64,000 nt of DNA from Deltaproteobacteria bacterium (lineage in GTDB: Bacteria; Myxococcota_A; Polyangia; GCA-2747355; JADLHG01), in contig JADLHG010000083.1 of assembly GCA_020848905.1 (NCBI GenBank), forward strand, positions 146,169-210,168, given 5' to 3'. The translations under genes were made by a program, and so were the position numbers. Shown one piece after another: positions 16,520 to 25,457 of the stretch. Numbering within the stretch: position 1 is the stretch's first letter; every line of letters begins with the position of its first letter. The notes beneath the pieces are model-generated. The model was not told the DNA's origin and did not search any database. It was given only the letters and a program-made list of their open reading frames with translations.

Positions 16520-17749
16520 CTAGCCCCGCATCGCCTGGACGGGGTCTAGGCGTCCCGCGCGTCGAGCCGGGAAGTAGCCGAAGAGCAGACCGATCACCGT
16601 GGCCACGAGGAGCGAGGCCAGCACGGCTGGCTGCGAGACGCTCGTGACCCAGCTCGGCTTGAAGTGGCGGATCAGCGCCGACGCGCCGAGGGCCGAGGCG
16701 ACGCCGCACGCCGCGCCGAGCAGCCCCCCTGCCCCGGAGAGCAGGGCCGCCTCGACCAGGAACTGGCGCCCTATGTCGGTGGGAGTGGCGCCGAGCGCTT
16801 TGCGGATGCCGATCTCGCGGACGCGCTCGGCGACGGAGACGAGCATGATGTTCATGATCCCGACGCCGCCGACGAGCAGCGTGATCGCGGCGAGCAGTCC
16901 GACGATCACCTTCATGATCAGGAAGACCTTCACGAAGCCGGCCAGCCGCTTCTCGAGGTCGAAGATAGCGAAGTCGTCCACGTCGTGGTGCCGCACCAGG
17001 AGGCGCGCGTTCATCACGCGCTTGACTACGTCGTTGTAGGCGGGGCCCTCGGTCTGCAGGAAGAGCTGGCGAGCGGCGTCGAGCTCGCCGAGGCTCACGT
17101 CGGAGAGCGCCTCGAGCGGGAGGACCAGCACGTTGTCCCAGTCCCAACCGAAGCGGATCCCCCAGCGATCCACCTTCTCCAGGCGACCGACGATCCGGCA
17201 GCGCAGCTTGGCCACCTGGAGCGAGCGACCGACGACGTCCGTGCCGCGGTCGAAGAGCTTTTCGGCGAGCGTGTCGCCGATCACGCAGACGCGCGCGTGG
17301 AGCGCGGCGTCGCGGGCGTCGAAGAGCCGGCCCTGCGCGGCGCGGTACCGGAAGAAGGAGAAGAAGCGGGGGTCGGAGGCCACGAGGTCCACCGGACGCT
17401 GGCGGCCCGCGTCGGTCTGGGCCGATTTGCCGCCGAGGACCGCGAGCTGGGTCACGCTGCGCAGGTGCGGGATGTCCTCGACGGCCGCGGCGTCGGCGCG
17501 GGTCAGGCCGCGCGTGTAGGAGAGCTGGCGCGCTTCCTTCGCGTCAGGCGGCTTGCGCCAGACGGAGAGGAGCTGCGAGCCGCCGAGCTCCTCGACGCCG
17601 ACGAGGAGCGTCTTCAGCCCCGAGTCGGCCAGCGAGGTCATGAGGACGATCGAGAAGGCGCCGATGGTGATCGAGAGGACCGTGAGCAGCGACCGCACCT
17701 TGTGCGCGCGAAGGACCGCCGCGGCGATGCCCAGGTATTCGAGCCACAC
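16520..17749 (-). CDS. MacB-type ABC transporter permease (FtsX family), first copy
   Basis: This 409-residue permease parallels the next gene: N-terminal helix after RAHKVRSLLTVLSITIGAFS, a periplasmic domain with Arg-rich phrases, and C-terminal helices starting at GLLAAITLLVGGVGIMNIM. The motif AERVREIGIRKALGATPTDIG is the FtsX loop, and the end is DPVQAMRG. It is separated by 9 bases from the MacA-like gene upstream and by 3 bases from the second permease downstream. Two different permeases in one operon point to a heterodimeric MacB core. The substrate is not visible from sequence; macrolide, lipopeptide or siderophore export are all known for relatives. Confidence 0.9.
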   Translation of the reverse strand: MWLEYLGIAAAVLRAHKVRSLLTVLSITIGAFSIVLMTSLADSGLKTLLVGVEELGGSQLLSVWRKPPDAKEARQLSYTRGLTRADAAAVEDIPHLRSVTQLAVLGGKSAQTDAGRQRPVDLVASDPRFFSFFRYRAAQGRLFDARDAALHARVCVIGDTLAEKLFDRGTDVVGRSLQVAKLRCRIVGRLEKVDRWGIRFGWDWDNVLVLPLEALSDVSLGELDAARQLFLQTEGPAYNDVVKRVMNARLLVRHHDVDDFAIFDLEKRLAGFVKVFLIMKVIVGLLAAITLLVGGVGIMNIMLVSVAERVREIGIRKALGATPTDIGRQFLVEAALLSGAGGLLGAACGVASALGASALIRHFKPSWVTSVSQPAVLASLLVATVIGLLFGYFPARRAGRLDPVQAMRG

Positions 17750-17758
17750 GGCGGCGTC

Positions 17759-18883
17759 TCACTTCCACTCGTTGGCGTCGGCCGAAGGGGGCTTGATGAG
17801 CACGCGCTCCCCCTCGCGCAGGCCGGAAAGGATCTCCAGGTCCCGGTCGTTTCGCGCCCCCACCGTGACGGGGACGCGTTCGGTGCGCACCAGCCCCTTG
17901 GCGTCGGGCTGGCCGCTGACCCGCGTGGCGAAGTAGCGCTCCTTTTCCTTGGTGGCGGCCTCGATGGGCAGGCGCAGCACGTTCTTGCGCGTCTCGATCT
18001 GGATGCGCACGTCGGCGGTCATGCCGGGCTTGATCACCTCGGTCCCGGCCGGCTCGAGCGTGGCCTCGATCGGAAAGACCTCGACGTCCTTCCCTTTGGG
18101 GAGGAGCGCCGCGGGGGCGATCTTGGTCACGTGTGCGCGGAAGGTGCGCCCGGGGAGGGCGTCGAGCGTCAGGGTCACGCGCTGGCCGAGCTTCACCCGG
18201 GCGACGTCGATCTGGTTGAGCTCCGCCTTGGCGATGAGGGTCGAGAGGTCCGAGACGACGAGGAGCGACCGGTCGTCGAAGGTGGAGGCCACGCCGGGGA
18301 CCACGGTCTCGCCGGGCTGGATGTTGCGCTGGGTCACGGTGCCGTCGAGGGGCGAGGTCAGACGCGAGAAGCGGAGCTGGTCGCGCGCCGAGGCGAGCTG
18401 CTCGGTGGCCTGCGCGAGGGTCACCCGCCGCGTCTTGAGGTCGTTCTCCGCCAGGTCGACGTCGGCCTGCGAGACGCCGCGTTCGGCGAGCCCGCGCCGC
18501 TTGCGGGAGAGGGTGAGCTCGGCGAGCTCGAGCGCCACCTTGCACTTGTCCACCTCCTGCTGGGCGCGTACGACGGTGCGCTGGAAGTCGATGGGATCGA
18601 GCACGAGGAGGAGCTGCCCCTTCTTGACCCGCGCCCCCTCCTCGACGAGCACGCGCAGGGCCTGGCCGCCGACCTTGGACTTCACGGCGACCTTCTCGCG
18701 CGGCTCGATCTTGCCCAGCTCGACCACGTCGATCTGAAGGTCCCCGCGCGTGGCCTTGACCACGAGGTGCGGGTCCACCTTCACCCCCTTGCTGCTGCGG
18801 GCGCGCGAGAGGAAGAGCGCGGAGCCGCCGCCGATGAGGACGGCTGCGAGCACGACCCAGCGCCAGACGCGACGTCGCTTCAT
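17759..18883 (-). CDS. MacA-like periplasmic adaptor (membrane fusion protein)
   Basis: ATG 18883 overlaps the TolC stop codon as ATGA. The 374-residue protein starts with a single membrane anchor (VVLAAVLIGGGSALFLS), then a lipoyl half (VKSKVGGQALRVLVEEGARVKKG), a helical hairpin of about 90 residues rich in coiled-coil heptads, the second lipoyl half (LTSPLDGTVTQRNIQPGETV) and a beta-barrel domain (AKAELNQIDVARVKLGQ). The final part (LSGLREGERVLIKPP) matches the MacA membrane-proximal domain. It bridges the inner membrane permease and TolC. A much longer open frame runs upstream to 20068 but is antisense-like low-complexity sequence in another frame of tolC and was discarded. Confidence 0.9.
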   Translation of the reverse strand: MKRRRVWRWVVLAAVLIGGGSALFLSRARSSKGVKVDPHLVVKATRGDLQIDVVELGKIEPREKVAVKSKVGGQALRVLVEEGARVKKGQLLLVLDPIDFQRTVVRAQQEVDKCKVALELAELTLSRKRRGLAERGVSQADVDLAENDLKTRRVTLAQATEQLASARDQLRFSRLTSPLDGTVTQRNIQPGETVVPGVASTFDDRSLLVVSDLSTLIAKAELNQIDVARVKLGQRVTLTLDALPGRTFRAHVTKIAPAALLPKGKDVEVFPIEATLEPAGTEVIKPGMTADVRIQIETRKNVLRLPIEAATKEKERYFATRVSGQPDAKGLVRTERVPVTVGARNDRDLEILSGLREGERVLIKPPSADANEWK

Positions 18884-20224
18884 CGGGACCTTGTCTTTCC
18901 GAGCGCGAGGCTCACGTCGGCGATGGGGAGGCGTCCCGTGGCAGCGGCTAACTCGCTCCAGCCGAGGGCGATGGAGGCGTCGACGTCCGCCAGGTCGAGC
19001 TCGGCGTTGAGCAGCTCCACCTGCGCGTCGAGGTAGTCCAGGATCGTCCCCTCGCCATTGCGGTAGCGACGGTCGATGATGGTGAGGTTGTCGCGGGCGA
19101 GGGAGCGCGTGCTCACGAGCGGGTCGCGCGTGCGATAGAGGCGCTGCAGGCGGACGTGCGCCAGACGGACCTCCTGCTCCACCAGGCGGCCGAGGCGGCG
19201 CTCGTCCTGCTCCTGCTGGGAGGCGACGTAGCGCGCGTCGCGCACCGCGGTGGCCGTATTGAAGGTGTCGAAGAGGTTGATCGAGAGCGTCGCGCCGACG
19301 AGGAGCGAGAGCGAGGTGTTGGCGAAGGGGTTTGCGCTCCCCGAGGGGGTCATGAGACCGCCGCCCACGAAGCCGAGGTACGAGCCGTTGCCGTACTGGA
19401 GCTGCATGGCGCCGCCGAGCTGGGGGAAGTACCCGGAGCGCGCCGCGCGTATGGCTTCGCGCGCGGCGAGGGTGCGGTGCTGCGCCGCGAGGAGCTCCGG
19501 TCGGACGCGGGCGGCCGAGGCGAGGAGGTGGTCGACCTCCTCGGGGCGGTGAGGCGGCGGGGGCGGAACGTCGATCGGCTCGGTGAGCCAGAGGTCGGCG
19601 CCGCCGAGCTCGAGGGCGACGGCGAGCTGGGCCCTCCCTTCGGCGGCAGATCCCTTGAGCGAGGCCAGGCGCGCTTCCTCGCGCAGGCGGCGGGCCTCGA
19701 TGCGGTTGAGGTCGACGGGGGGCGCGAGACCGGCGCGGACGCGGGCGTTCACCACCTTCACGGCGTCCTGATAGCGGGAGAGGGCCTGCTCGGAGACGGC
19801 GGCCTGGAGCTCGACGCGGCGCACGCTCCAGTAGGCGCGAAGCACCTCGATGGCCACGGCGCGGGCCGTGGCGCGGTGCGTGGCTACGGCGGCGGCATCG
19901 AGGTGCCTGGCGCGGCTCACGTTCGCGGTGAGGCGGAAGCCGGTGAAGAGGGGCACGGCGAGGCTCGCGGTGAAGCTCGAGGTCCCGCTGGTCGTCGTGC
20001 CGCTCGTCGCGGCGCAGGCCCCGGTCGGGTCGCAGGCGGGGTCGGAGAAGGCCTTCCAGGCGCGCCACTGCTCGCCGAGGGAGGCATCCACCTTGGCGCT
20101 GACGCGGTCGAGCTGGGCGCGGAGGAGGGCCAGCTTGCTGCGGTCCCGCGCCAGGAGGGCGTAGGCGGTCTGCGGGTCAAGCCTGAGCGCGCGCTCGACG
20201 GCGGCGCGGAGGCTCAGGGTCTGC

Positions 20225-21025
<801 letters not shown>

Positions 21026-21154
21026 GGTGCGGCTCTTCCCGGTGCGGCGGAAAAGGGGTCGGACCGATTGGCCCTTCGCGGGGGCACTATACCCAGGGGG
21101 GCGGTCCGTGCATGCAGAAACCCGCGGAGCCGCCGTTCCATTTCGCGCCGGCGC

Positions 21155-21390
21155 GAATTAACCCCGGAGCGCACCTGCCCACCTGCCCCGGCGCGCACCT
21201 GCCCCGGAGCGCACCGGGGTTGAGTTTGAGACCGCTCGGCCCCGGCGCGCACCGGGGTTGAGTTCGTTTCGGGGTTGAGTTCAGTTCGAGACCGCTCCGG
21301 GGTTGAGTTCGTTTCGGGGTTGAGTTCAGTTCGAGACCGCTCCGGGGTTGATAGCGAGAGTTCGCGCTACGAGAGCGCTCCGGGGTTAGA
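21155..21390. repeat. GC-rich palindromic repeat array with 45-bp tandem unit
   Basis: This is most of the 490-base gap between the ATPase start and the lipoprotein stop at 21516; I see no gene in it. Two perfect 45-base copies lie at 21252-21296 and 21297-21341, with a partial third to about 21354. Each copy carries GGGGTTGAGTT twice. Around them are copies of the window-wide core read on the minus strand as TCAACCCCGGTGCG. One (21235-21259) closes into a longer palindrome, CCCCGG and CCGGGG around TGCGCG. At 21158-21173 a core lies in the opposite orientation (TTAACCCCGGAGCGCA). No spacers of unique sequence are present, which excludes CRISPR. See the RAYT entry for the link. Confidence 0.8.
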
Positions 21391-21515
21391 TGTTCCCGAT
21401 GTGCGGAGGGTTGGCTCCCTCTCGGGGCGCCACTTCGGGGAGAGCGCCGGGTCGAGTGCCGGATGTGACGTTCCTCACATCGAGGGTCGCGGCGTTCGTT
21501 CCGCTGTGAGCGGGA

Positions 21516-22223
21516 CTACTTGCCGGCGCGCGTGCAGATTCCGATCGGAACGGGGTTGCCGTCCAACACCTCGGAGCCAGCCCCCTTGCCGAGGTCGAGC
21601 GTCCCATCGAAGAGCGTGGTGCTCGAGGCGGGGAGGAGGCCCTTCGCGTTCGGGTCCCATTCGAGAACGGTGCGGATGAGGGAAACGGTCACCGGGTTGG
21701 GCGCGACGTCGTCGATCTGGAAGGTGAGGTCGAAGACGCAGGTGCAGCGGCAGCGCGCGTAGTCTGAGGTTCCGGGGACCTTCTCGGGCGTGTCTGTGAT
21801 GGTGATGCGGAGCTTGCCGGCCGCGCGGGGAACGGCCTCGACGGTGTGAACGCCACAGCAGTTGAGGCTCATGCGCTGGTCGACGAGGGTCAGGCGTTGC
21901 CGTGCGCGGTCGTAGCTCCACCTGAGGAGTTCCGCGTCGCAATAGCTCGTGGCGACCCCCGCGTCGTGCCGCGCCGGGCGGGCGTCTGGCGTGAGGGCCC
22001 GCGCGCGATCGAAGCCGCCGCAGGTGCTGGACTGGACGTTGCGGGCCAGGTTGGGATCGCCCCCACCGTCGCGCTTTGGAACGGCGCCATCTCCCTGCGT
22101 GGCCGAAGTGTCGACGAGGGCTTGCGCGTCGGCGGCTGCTCCGCCGCTCGAGCTGCATCCCGCGGCCAGGGCCGACACTGCCAGCAGAAGCACGGTTCGC
22201 CGTTCTTCGCGGTAGATCACCAT
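21516..22223 (-). CDS. Lipoprotein of unknown function
   Basis: ATG 22223 has GAGGAG a few bases upstream and opens a lipoprotein signal (RTVLLLAVSALAAGC, Cys about residue 23), which makes it preferable to the frame start at 22298. The 235-residue protein has an Asp/Gly/Ala-rich linker, then a beta-rich domain with conserved-looking Cys pairs (SLNCCGVH, YARCRCTCVFDLTF). The domain ends with GNPVPIGICTRAGK. The Cys-rich phrase RCRCTCVFDLTFQI is typical of small secreted myxobacterial proteins, but I know of no named family. The gene is flanked on both sides by repeat arrays (21155-21390 and 22321-22412). Confidence 0.65.
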   Translation of the reverse strand: MVIYREERRTVLLLAVSALAAGCSSSGGAAADAQALVDTSATQGDGAVPKRDGGGDPNLARNVQSSTCGGFDRARALTPDARPARHDAGVATSYCDAELLRWSYDRARQRLTLVDQRMSLNCCGVHTVEAVPRAAGKLRITITDTPEKVPGTSDYARCRCTCVFDLTFQIDDVAPNPVTVSLIRTVLEWDPNAKGLLPASSTTLFDGTLDLGKGAGSEVLDGNPVPIGICTRAGK

Positions 22224-22320
22224 GGGCTTCTCCTCAGCAGACCAACGAGATGTTACCCCATGTGCGACCTCGCGGACCGCACCCGCTTTGGACGGCACCG
22301 GGGCAGGTAGACCTTTCTCC

Positions 22321-22412
22321 GGGCTCCAGGCCCCACCGGGCTCCGGGCCCCACCGGGGTAGATTGCGTCCCGTCCGGCTCCGGGCCCCACCGGGGTAGAT
22401 TGCGTCCCGTCT
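22321..22412. repeat. 37-bp tandem repeat with CCCCGGTGGGG core
   Basis: Two near-identical 37-base units, 22339-22375 and 22376-22412, each contain GGGCCCCACCGGGGTAGATT. A degenerate third copy (22321-22338) lacks the tail. On the minus strand the core reads CTACCCCGGTGGGGCC, a hairpin of CCCC and GGGG around GGT. The array sits in the 418-base gap between the lipoprotein start (22223) and the 3' end of the transposase gene (22641). I see no gene in the rest of that gap. A GTAG tetranucleotide abuts each hairpin, as in enterobacterial and pseudomonad REP elements. Confidence 0.75.
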
Positions 22413-22640
22413 GGACCTCGCCAGGGTGGGCTGCGTGGACGCCCACAGGGCTGCCGTGATCTTGCGCGCCGGTGGCCACGGCGGGGGAGGACCGACCCTG
22501 TGCGGCGCGAGCAGCCAGACTAGAACAGAAAGAGGTCGCGCGCGTGCCGCCCGACTGGCAGGCGGAGGAGGACTGCTCCCCCGACCGGGCTCCAGGGTGC
22601 CGGGTGCGGCAGTGAAGAATCGCAGGCGGCCGTTGTCGCT

Positions 22641-23561
22641 CTACGCGGTGTCGGCGATGAGGACAGCGTGCCGTCGGCGCATCGCGTACGTGCCGAGCGG
22701 GAAGATCACGTCATAGAGGCCGCTTCGGAAGAGGTCGTAGGCGCTGCGGTATGCATCCAGAAAGCTACGTAGACGTCTGAAGGCCTCCAGGCGGTACCAC
22801 TTGTTCTTGGCGGCGACGCGCGGCGCAATGCCGCGGTGAGGGGCGGGGATCCGCGGGCTGTCGCTGGGCCTTTGCGTCAGCACGCCCTGGACGCCCAGCA
22901 TTGAGCGTCCGGCCTGCGTATGGTCGCGCCGCGCGTCCCTCTCTCGCGCGTGAACGGCCCGTTGCGCTCGTTCGGCCAGCTGCGCATCGCTGAGCTCGGC
23001 ATAAATGCCGGGTCGCACAAATCGTAGCCGCACCCGGTCGGGCACTGTGTCGCCGGCGCGAAAGAAGACCGCCGGACGCCGTACGACCCGCGAGGTGCCA
23101 GCGAGGTCTCGCGGCGAGCTTCGCAGGCCGGGCCACTCCCGCCCATGACGTACCAGGCCCGCCAACACTGGGTTGGCCAGGCAGTAGCTGACCTTGTCGA
23201 GCACATCATGGTCGTCTTCGAGCCGTACCGCGCTCGGCGCCTCCGAGGCCCAGAGATTTTCCCAGCGCCCATAGGAAGCATTGATGCACTTGGCGATGTA
23301 AACATGCGCGATGCGCATGAACTCTGGCAGCTGGCCGTCGGGATCGGTCACGACGGCGTGTAGATGATTGGACATCACGCAGATCGCGTGAAGCTGGACG
23401 CCGGTGAGCTCGGCTGCCCAGGCCATGCAGAACGCGACCACCTCGTTCGTTTGCCTACACGGTCGTAGCCAGAACTGCCGCTGCGTGCACCGTCGCGTGA
23501 TGAGATATCTGCTTCCCGGGAGCACCTGTCGTGGTACGGACATGCTCCGTTCTCGGTACAT
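22641..23561 (-). CDS. REP-associated tyrosine transposase (RAYT, Y1 HUH family)
   Basis: The 306-residue protein belongs to the IS200-like Y1 transposase superfamily (COG1943, Transposase_17). The HUH metal motif is H66-L-H68 in CVMSNHLHAVV. The catalytic Tyr is probably Y126 in KVSYCLANPVLAGLV. By recall this aligns with the active-site Tyr of the Escherichia coli RAYT, which sits in the same place before a YINPVKHG-type phrase. Residues 86-105 (AHVYIAKCINASYGRWENLW) match the usual helix with Asn and GR-x3-LW. The last 150 residues are an Arg-rich extension not usual for insertion-sequence TnpA. No terminal inverted ends of an insertion sequence were seen. Instead, palindromic repeats flank it at 22321-22412 and 23590-23727, the arrangement of a domesticated RAYT acting on REP-like elements. 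The start is ATG 23561 or 23543. Confidence 0.85.
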   Translation of the reverse strand: MYRERSMSVPRQVLPGSRYLITRRCTQRQFWLRPCRQTNEVVAFCMAWAAELTGVQLHAICVMSNHLHAVVTDPDGQLPEFMRIAHVYIAKCINASYGRWENLWASEAPSAVRLEDDHDVLDKVSYCLANPVLAGLVRHGREWPGLRSSPRDLAGTSRVVRRPAVFFRAGDTVPDRVRLRFVRPGIYAELSDAQLAERAQRAVHARERDARRDHTQAGRSMLGVQGVLTQRPSDSPRIPAPHRGIAPRVAAKNKWYRLEAFRRLRSFLDAYRSAYDLFRSGLYDVIFPLGTYAMRRRHAVLIADTA

Positions 23562-23589
23562 CCACGCTACGGTTGCTCCCTCCAGAGTT

Positions 23590-23727
23590 TCCCCCGGTGG
23601 GGGTCGAGGGATGGAGAATCAACCCCGGTGCGGGGCGCACGGTGCGGGGCGCAGGATGGAGAATCAACCCCGGTGCGGGGCGCAGGATGGAGAATCAACC
23701 CCGGTGCGGGGGGCAGGTGCGGGGGGG
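23590..23727. repeat. 31-bp tandem repeat with CCCCGGTGCGGGG hairpin core
   Basis: Three 31-base units (23609-23639, 23654-23684, 23685-23715) start GGATGGAGAATCAACC and carry the hairpin CCCCG-GTG-CGGGG. A fragment of a fourth lies at 23640-23653. Just before, 23591-23603 is a related hairpin, CCCCC-GGT-GGGGG. The array begins 29 bases upstream of the transposase start and runs into the end of the beta-helix gene (23664-25451), providing its stop codon. It is the best-preserved set of the family in the window. Direct head-to-tail order without unique spacers argues against CRISPR. Confidence 0.85.
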
Positions 23728-25451
23728 AAGGGAGCAGGACGCCGAAGCCGATGCGACCGGGCCGCGCGCCGCCGGAAGAGCAGCACGAGGAGCACGAGGC
23801 CAGCCGTCGAAGGCAGCGCGGCCGCCGGAAAGATCGCGGCGCGTCCGACGCCGCACCCGCAGCCGCCGTCCCCGCTTCCACCGCCAGGCACGATGGCGCT
23901 GCCCGCGGCGCTATCGCGGTCGCCGGGCCCGCCATCGTTCGCCTGCGGGCGCGCGTCGGTCCGCGCGCTGTCCCCGTCGCCCCCTCCGTCTAGCAACAGG
24001 CCGGCCTCGGTGAGACGCCCGTCGGTGATGCCGCGGTCGCGCGCTGCCCCGCCGTCCACGAGCCGTGGCGGGCCGTACTCGAAGGCGCCGACGTCCCAGG
24101 AACTCCCGCCGACCGTCCCGCGATCGACGAGCGCGTAGCCCGCGCGCCAGGCCGCGGCCGAGGAAGGGCAAGCCGCCATCGACAGTCCCATCGTGAGCTC
24201 GCTCGCGAGCGCGAGGGCCTTGCCAACCGAGGGGTCCGAGGCGCTGTCCGGCCGATAGCAGGCATCGAGCGACGGATCCGTGTTGGCCCCGTGCAGGTCG
24301 AGTTTTTGGGCTTGCCACTCGGTCCAGGTCAGCGCCGCGCTGTTCAGGTAGTGGATCTTGGCGCCCGTCGAGGACTGGTTGAAGGCCAGGTTGCCGTCGA
24401 TGTTCTCGGGCTTGCCGGCCCAGTTCCTTAGCTCGATGGCGTAGAGCCCGGCCGCGGTGCGGTGCTGCCAGACGAGGTTGTTCTTGACGATCGGGTCCGT
24501 CTCCTCGGTCACACGGATGCAGCGATAGCTGCCGCACTTGACGGTGTTGTTCACGAACACGCTCTTCGCCGTGCCGACCGTCAGGTTCGAGCTGGCAATG
24601 CCCACGGCGCCTTGCTTGAGATAGACCACGTTGCCGTAGACCTTGCTCGTGCCGCGCATCTCCGTGAGGTAGATGCCCTGAGCGTCGGCGTAACCCTCCG
24701 CGTCCTTCTGGTTCTCGCAGTAGTTGTAGCGGACCGTGAGGTTCGAGCAGCGGTTCGACTGCACGCAGTCGTTGTGGCTGCCCCCCTGGTTGGTGAGGAC
24801 CAGGTGGTTCCCCTCGACGACCACGCCGTCGGAGTCGCCGTAGACGACCACGCCGTCGGTTTGCGCGGGGTCGTTGGCCAGGGTGGTCACGTAGTTCTGG
24901 CGGGCGGTGCAGCCGTTGCATTTGTAGAAGTGGATCGCCTGGCCGCGGATCCCCTCGAGCGTGTTGCCCTCGACGAGGACGTCGCTGCCGCTGGCCTTGA
25001 TACCGCTCTCGGCGGCGTTGACGAGCTTCAGGCCGCGGACGGTGACGTATTGCCGATAGCTCACCGAGACGCAGAAGGGGCGGCTCCCTTGCCCGTCGAG
25101 GACCACCGTTCCGCCGTGGCCTGCCGGCGCCGGGGAGCTCGCGCCGGGGGCGATCGTGATCGGCTGGCCGGGTACCCCGCTCGCGCCGACGGTGAGCTGC
25201 TCGTCGTACGTCTTCTGGGTGACGCCGCCCGAGAGATAGATCGTGTCCCCCCCGCGGACCGCGGCCCAGTTGATCGCGGCGAGGCTCTTCCAGGCGTTGG
25301 CCCAGGAGGTGCCATCGTTCGCACCGGTCGCCACGTGGTCCACGTAGTGCGCCGCCGCGCGCACCTCGACGGGGGCGAGCACGAGCGCGACAAATAGGGC
25401 AGAGAACGCGCGCGTTCGAGTGCCGGGGCGCAGGAGCGCATCCTTGACCAT
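23664..25451 (-). CDS. Secreted right-handed beta-helix protein, MYXO-CTERM tail extended by repeat DNA
   Basis: A signal peptide (FSALFVALVLAPVEVRAAA) is followed by a domain of about 430 residues with the repeating phrases of a right-handed parallel beta-helix: GSDVLVEGNTLEGIRG, SDGVVVEGNHLVLTNQ, KSVFVNNTVKCGSYRC and so on. Its start (HYVDHVATGANDGTSWANAWKS) is the choice-of-anchor/pectate-lyase-like entry common to polysaccharide-active helices. An Asp/Gly-rich linker leads to GCGCGVG, a hydrophobic helix and FRRRAAR, a MYXO-CTERM anchor. Such tails normally end just after the Arg cluster. Here about 27 more residues follow, ending PAPRTGVDSPSC and APHRG; the last 16 are translated from the repeat array, and the TGA stop itself lies in a repeat copy. 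Carbohydrate binding or cleavage is inferred from fold only. Confidence 0.8.
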   Translation of the reverse strand: MVKDALLRPGTRTRAFSALFVALVLAPVEVRAAAHYVDHVATGANDGTSWANAWKSLAAINWAAVRGGDTIYLSGGVTQKTYDEQLTVGASGVPGQPITIAPGASSPAPAGHGGTVVLDGQGSRPFCVSVSYRQYVTVRGLKLVNAAESGIKASGSDVLVEGNTLEGIRGQAIHFYKCNGCTARQNYVTTLANDPAQTDGVVVYGDSDGVVVEGNHLVLTNQGGSHNDCVQSNRCSNLTVRYNYCENQKDAEGYADAQGIYLTEMRGTSKVYGNVVYLKQGAVGIASSNLTVGTAKSVFVNNTVKCGSYRCIRVTEETDPIVKNNLVWQHRTAAGLYAIELRNWAGKPENIDGNLAFNQSSTGAKIHYLNSAALTWTEWQAQKLDLHGANTDPSLDACYRPDSASDPSVGKALALASELTMGLSMAACPSSAAAWRAGYALVDRGTVGGSSWDVGAFEYGPPRLVDGGAARDRGITDGRLTEAGLLLDGGGDGDSARTDARPQANDGGPGDRDSAAGSAIVPGGGSGDGGCGCGVGRAAIFPAAALPSTAGLVLLVLLFRRRAARSHRLRRPAPFPPAPAPRTGVDSPSCAPHRG

Positions 25452-25457
25452 GCCGGG

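Noticed and set aside
17759..20068. A 769-residue fusion of the MacA-like protein with an upstream domain
   Set aside because: The upstream 395 residues are a shifted frame of tolC; the real start at 18883 overlaps the tolC stop as ATGA.
22641..23561. A classic IS200/IS605 insertion sequence
   Set aside because: There is no TnpB partner and no IS-type left and right end hairpin unique to the element; the repeats around it are shared with distant loci, which fits a RAYT better.
23590..23727. Array of direct repeats resembling a CRISPR
   Set aside because: The units are head to tail with no unique spacers, contain internal palindromes and recur singly elsewhere; no cas gene is near.
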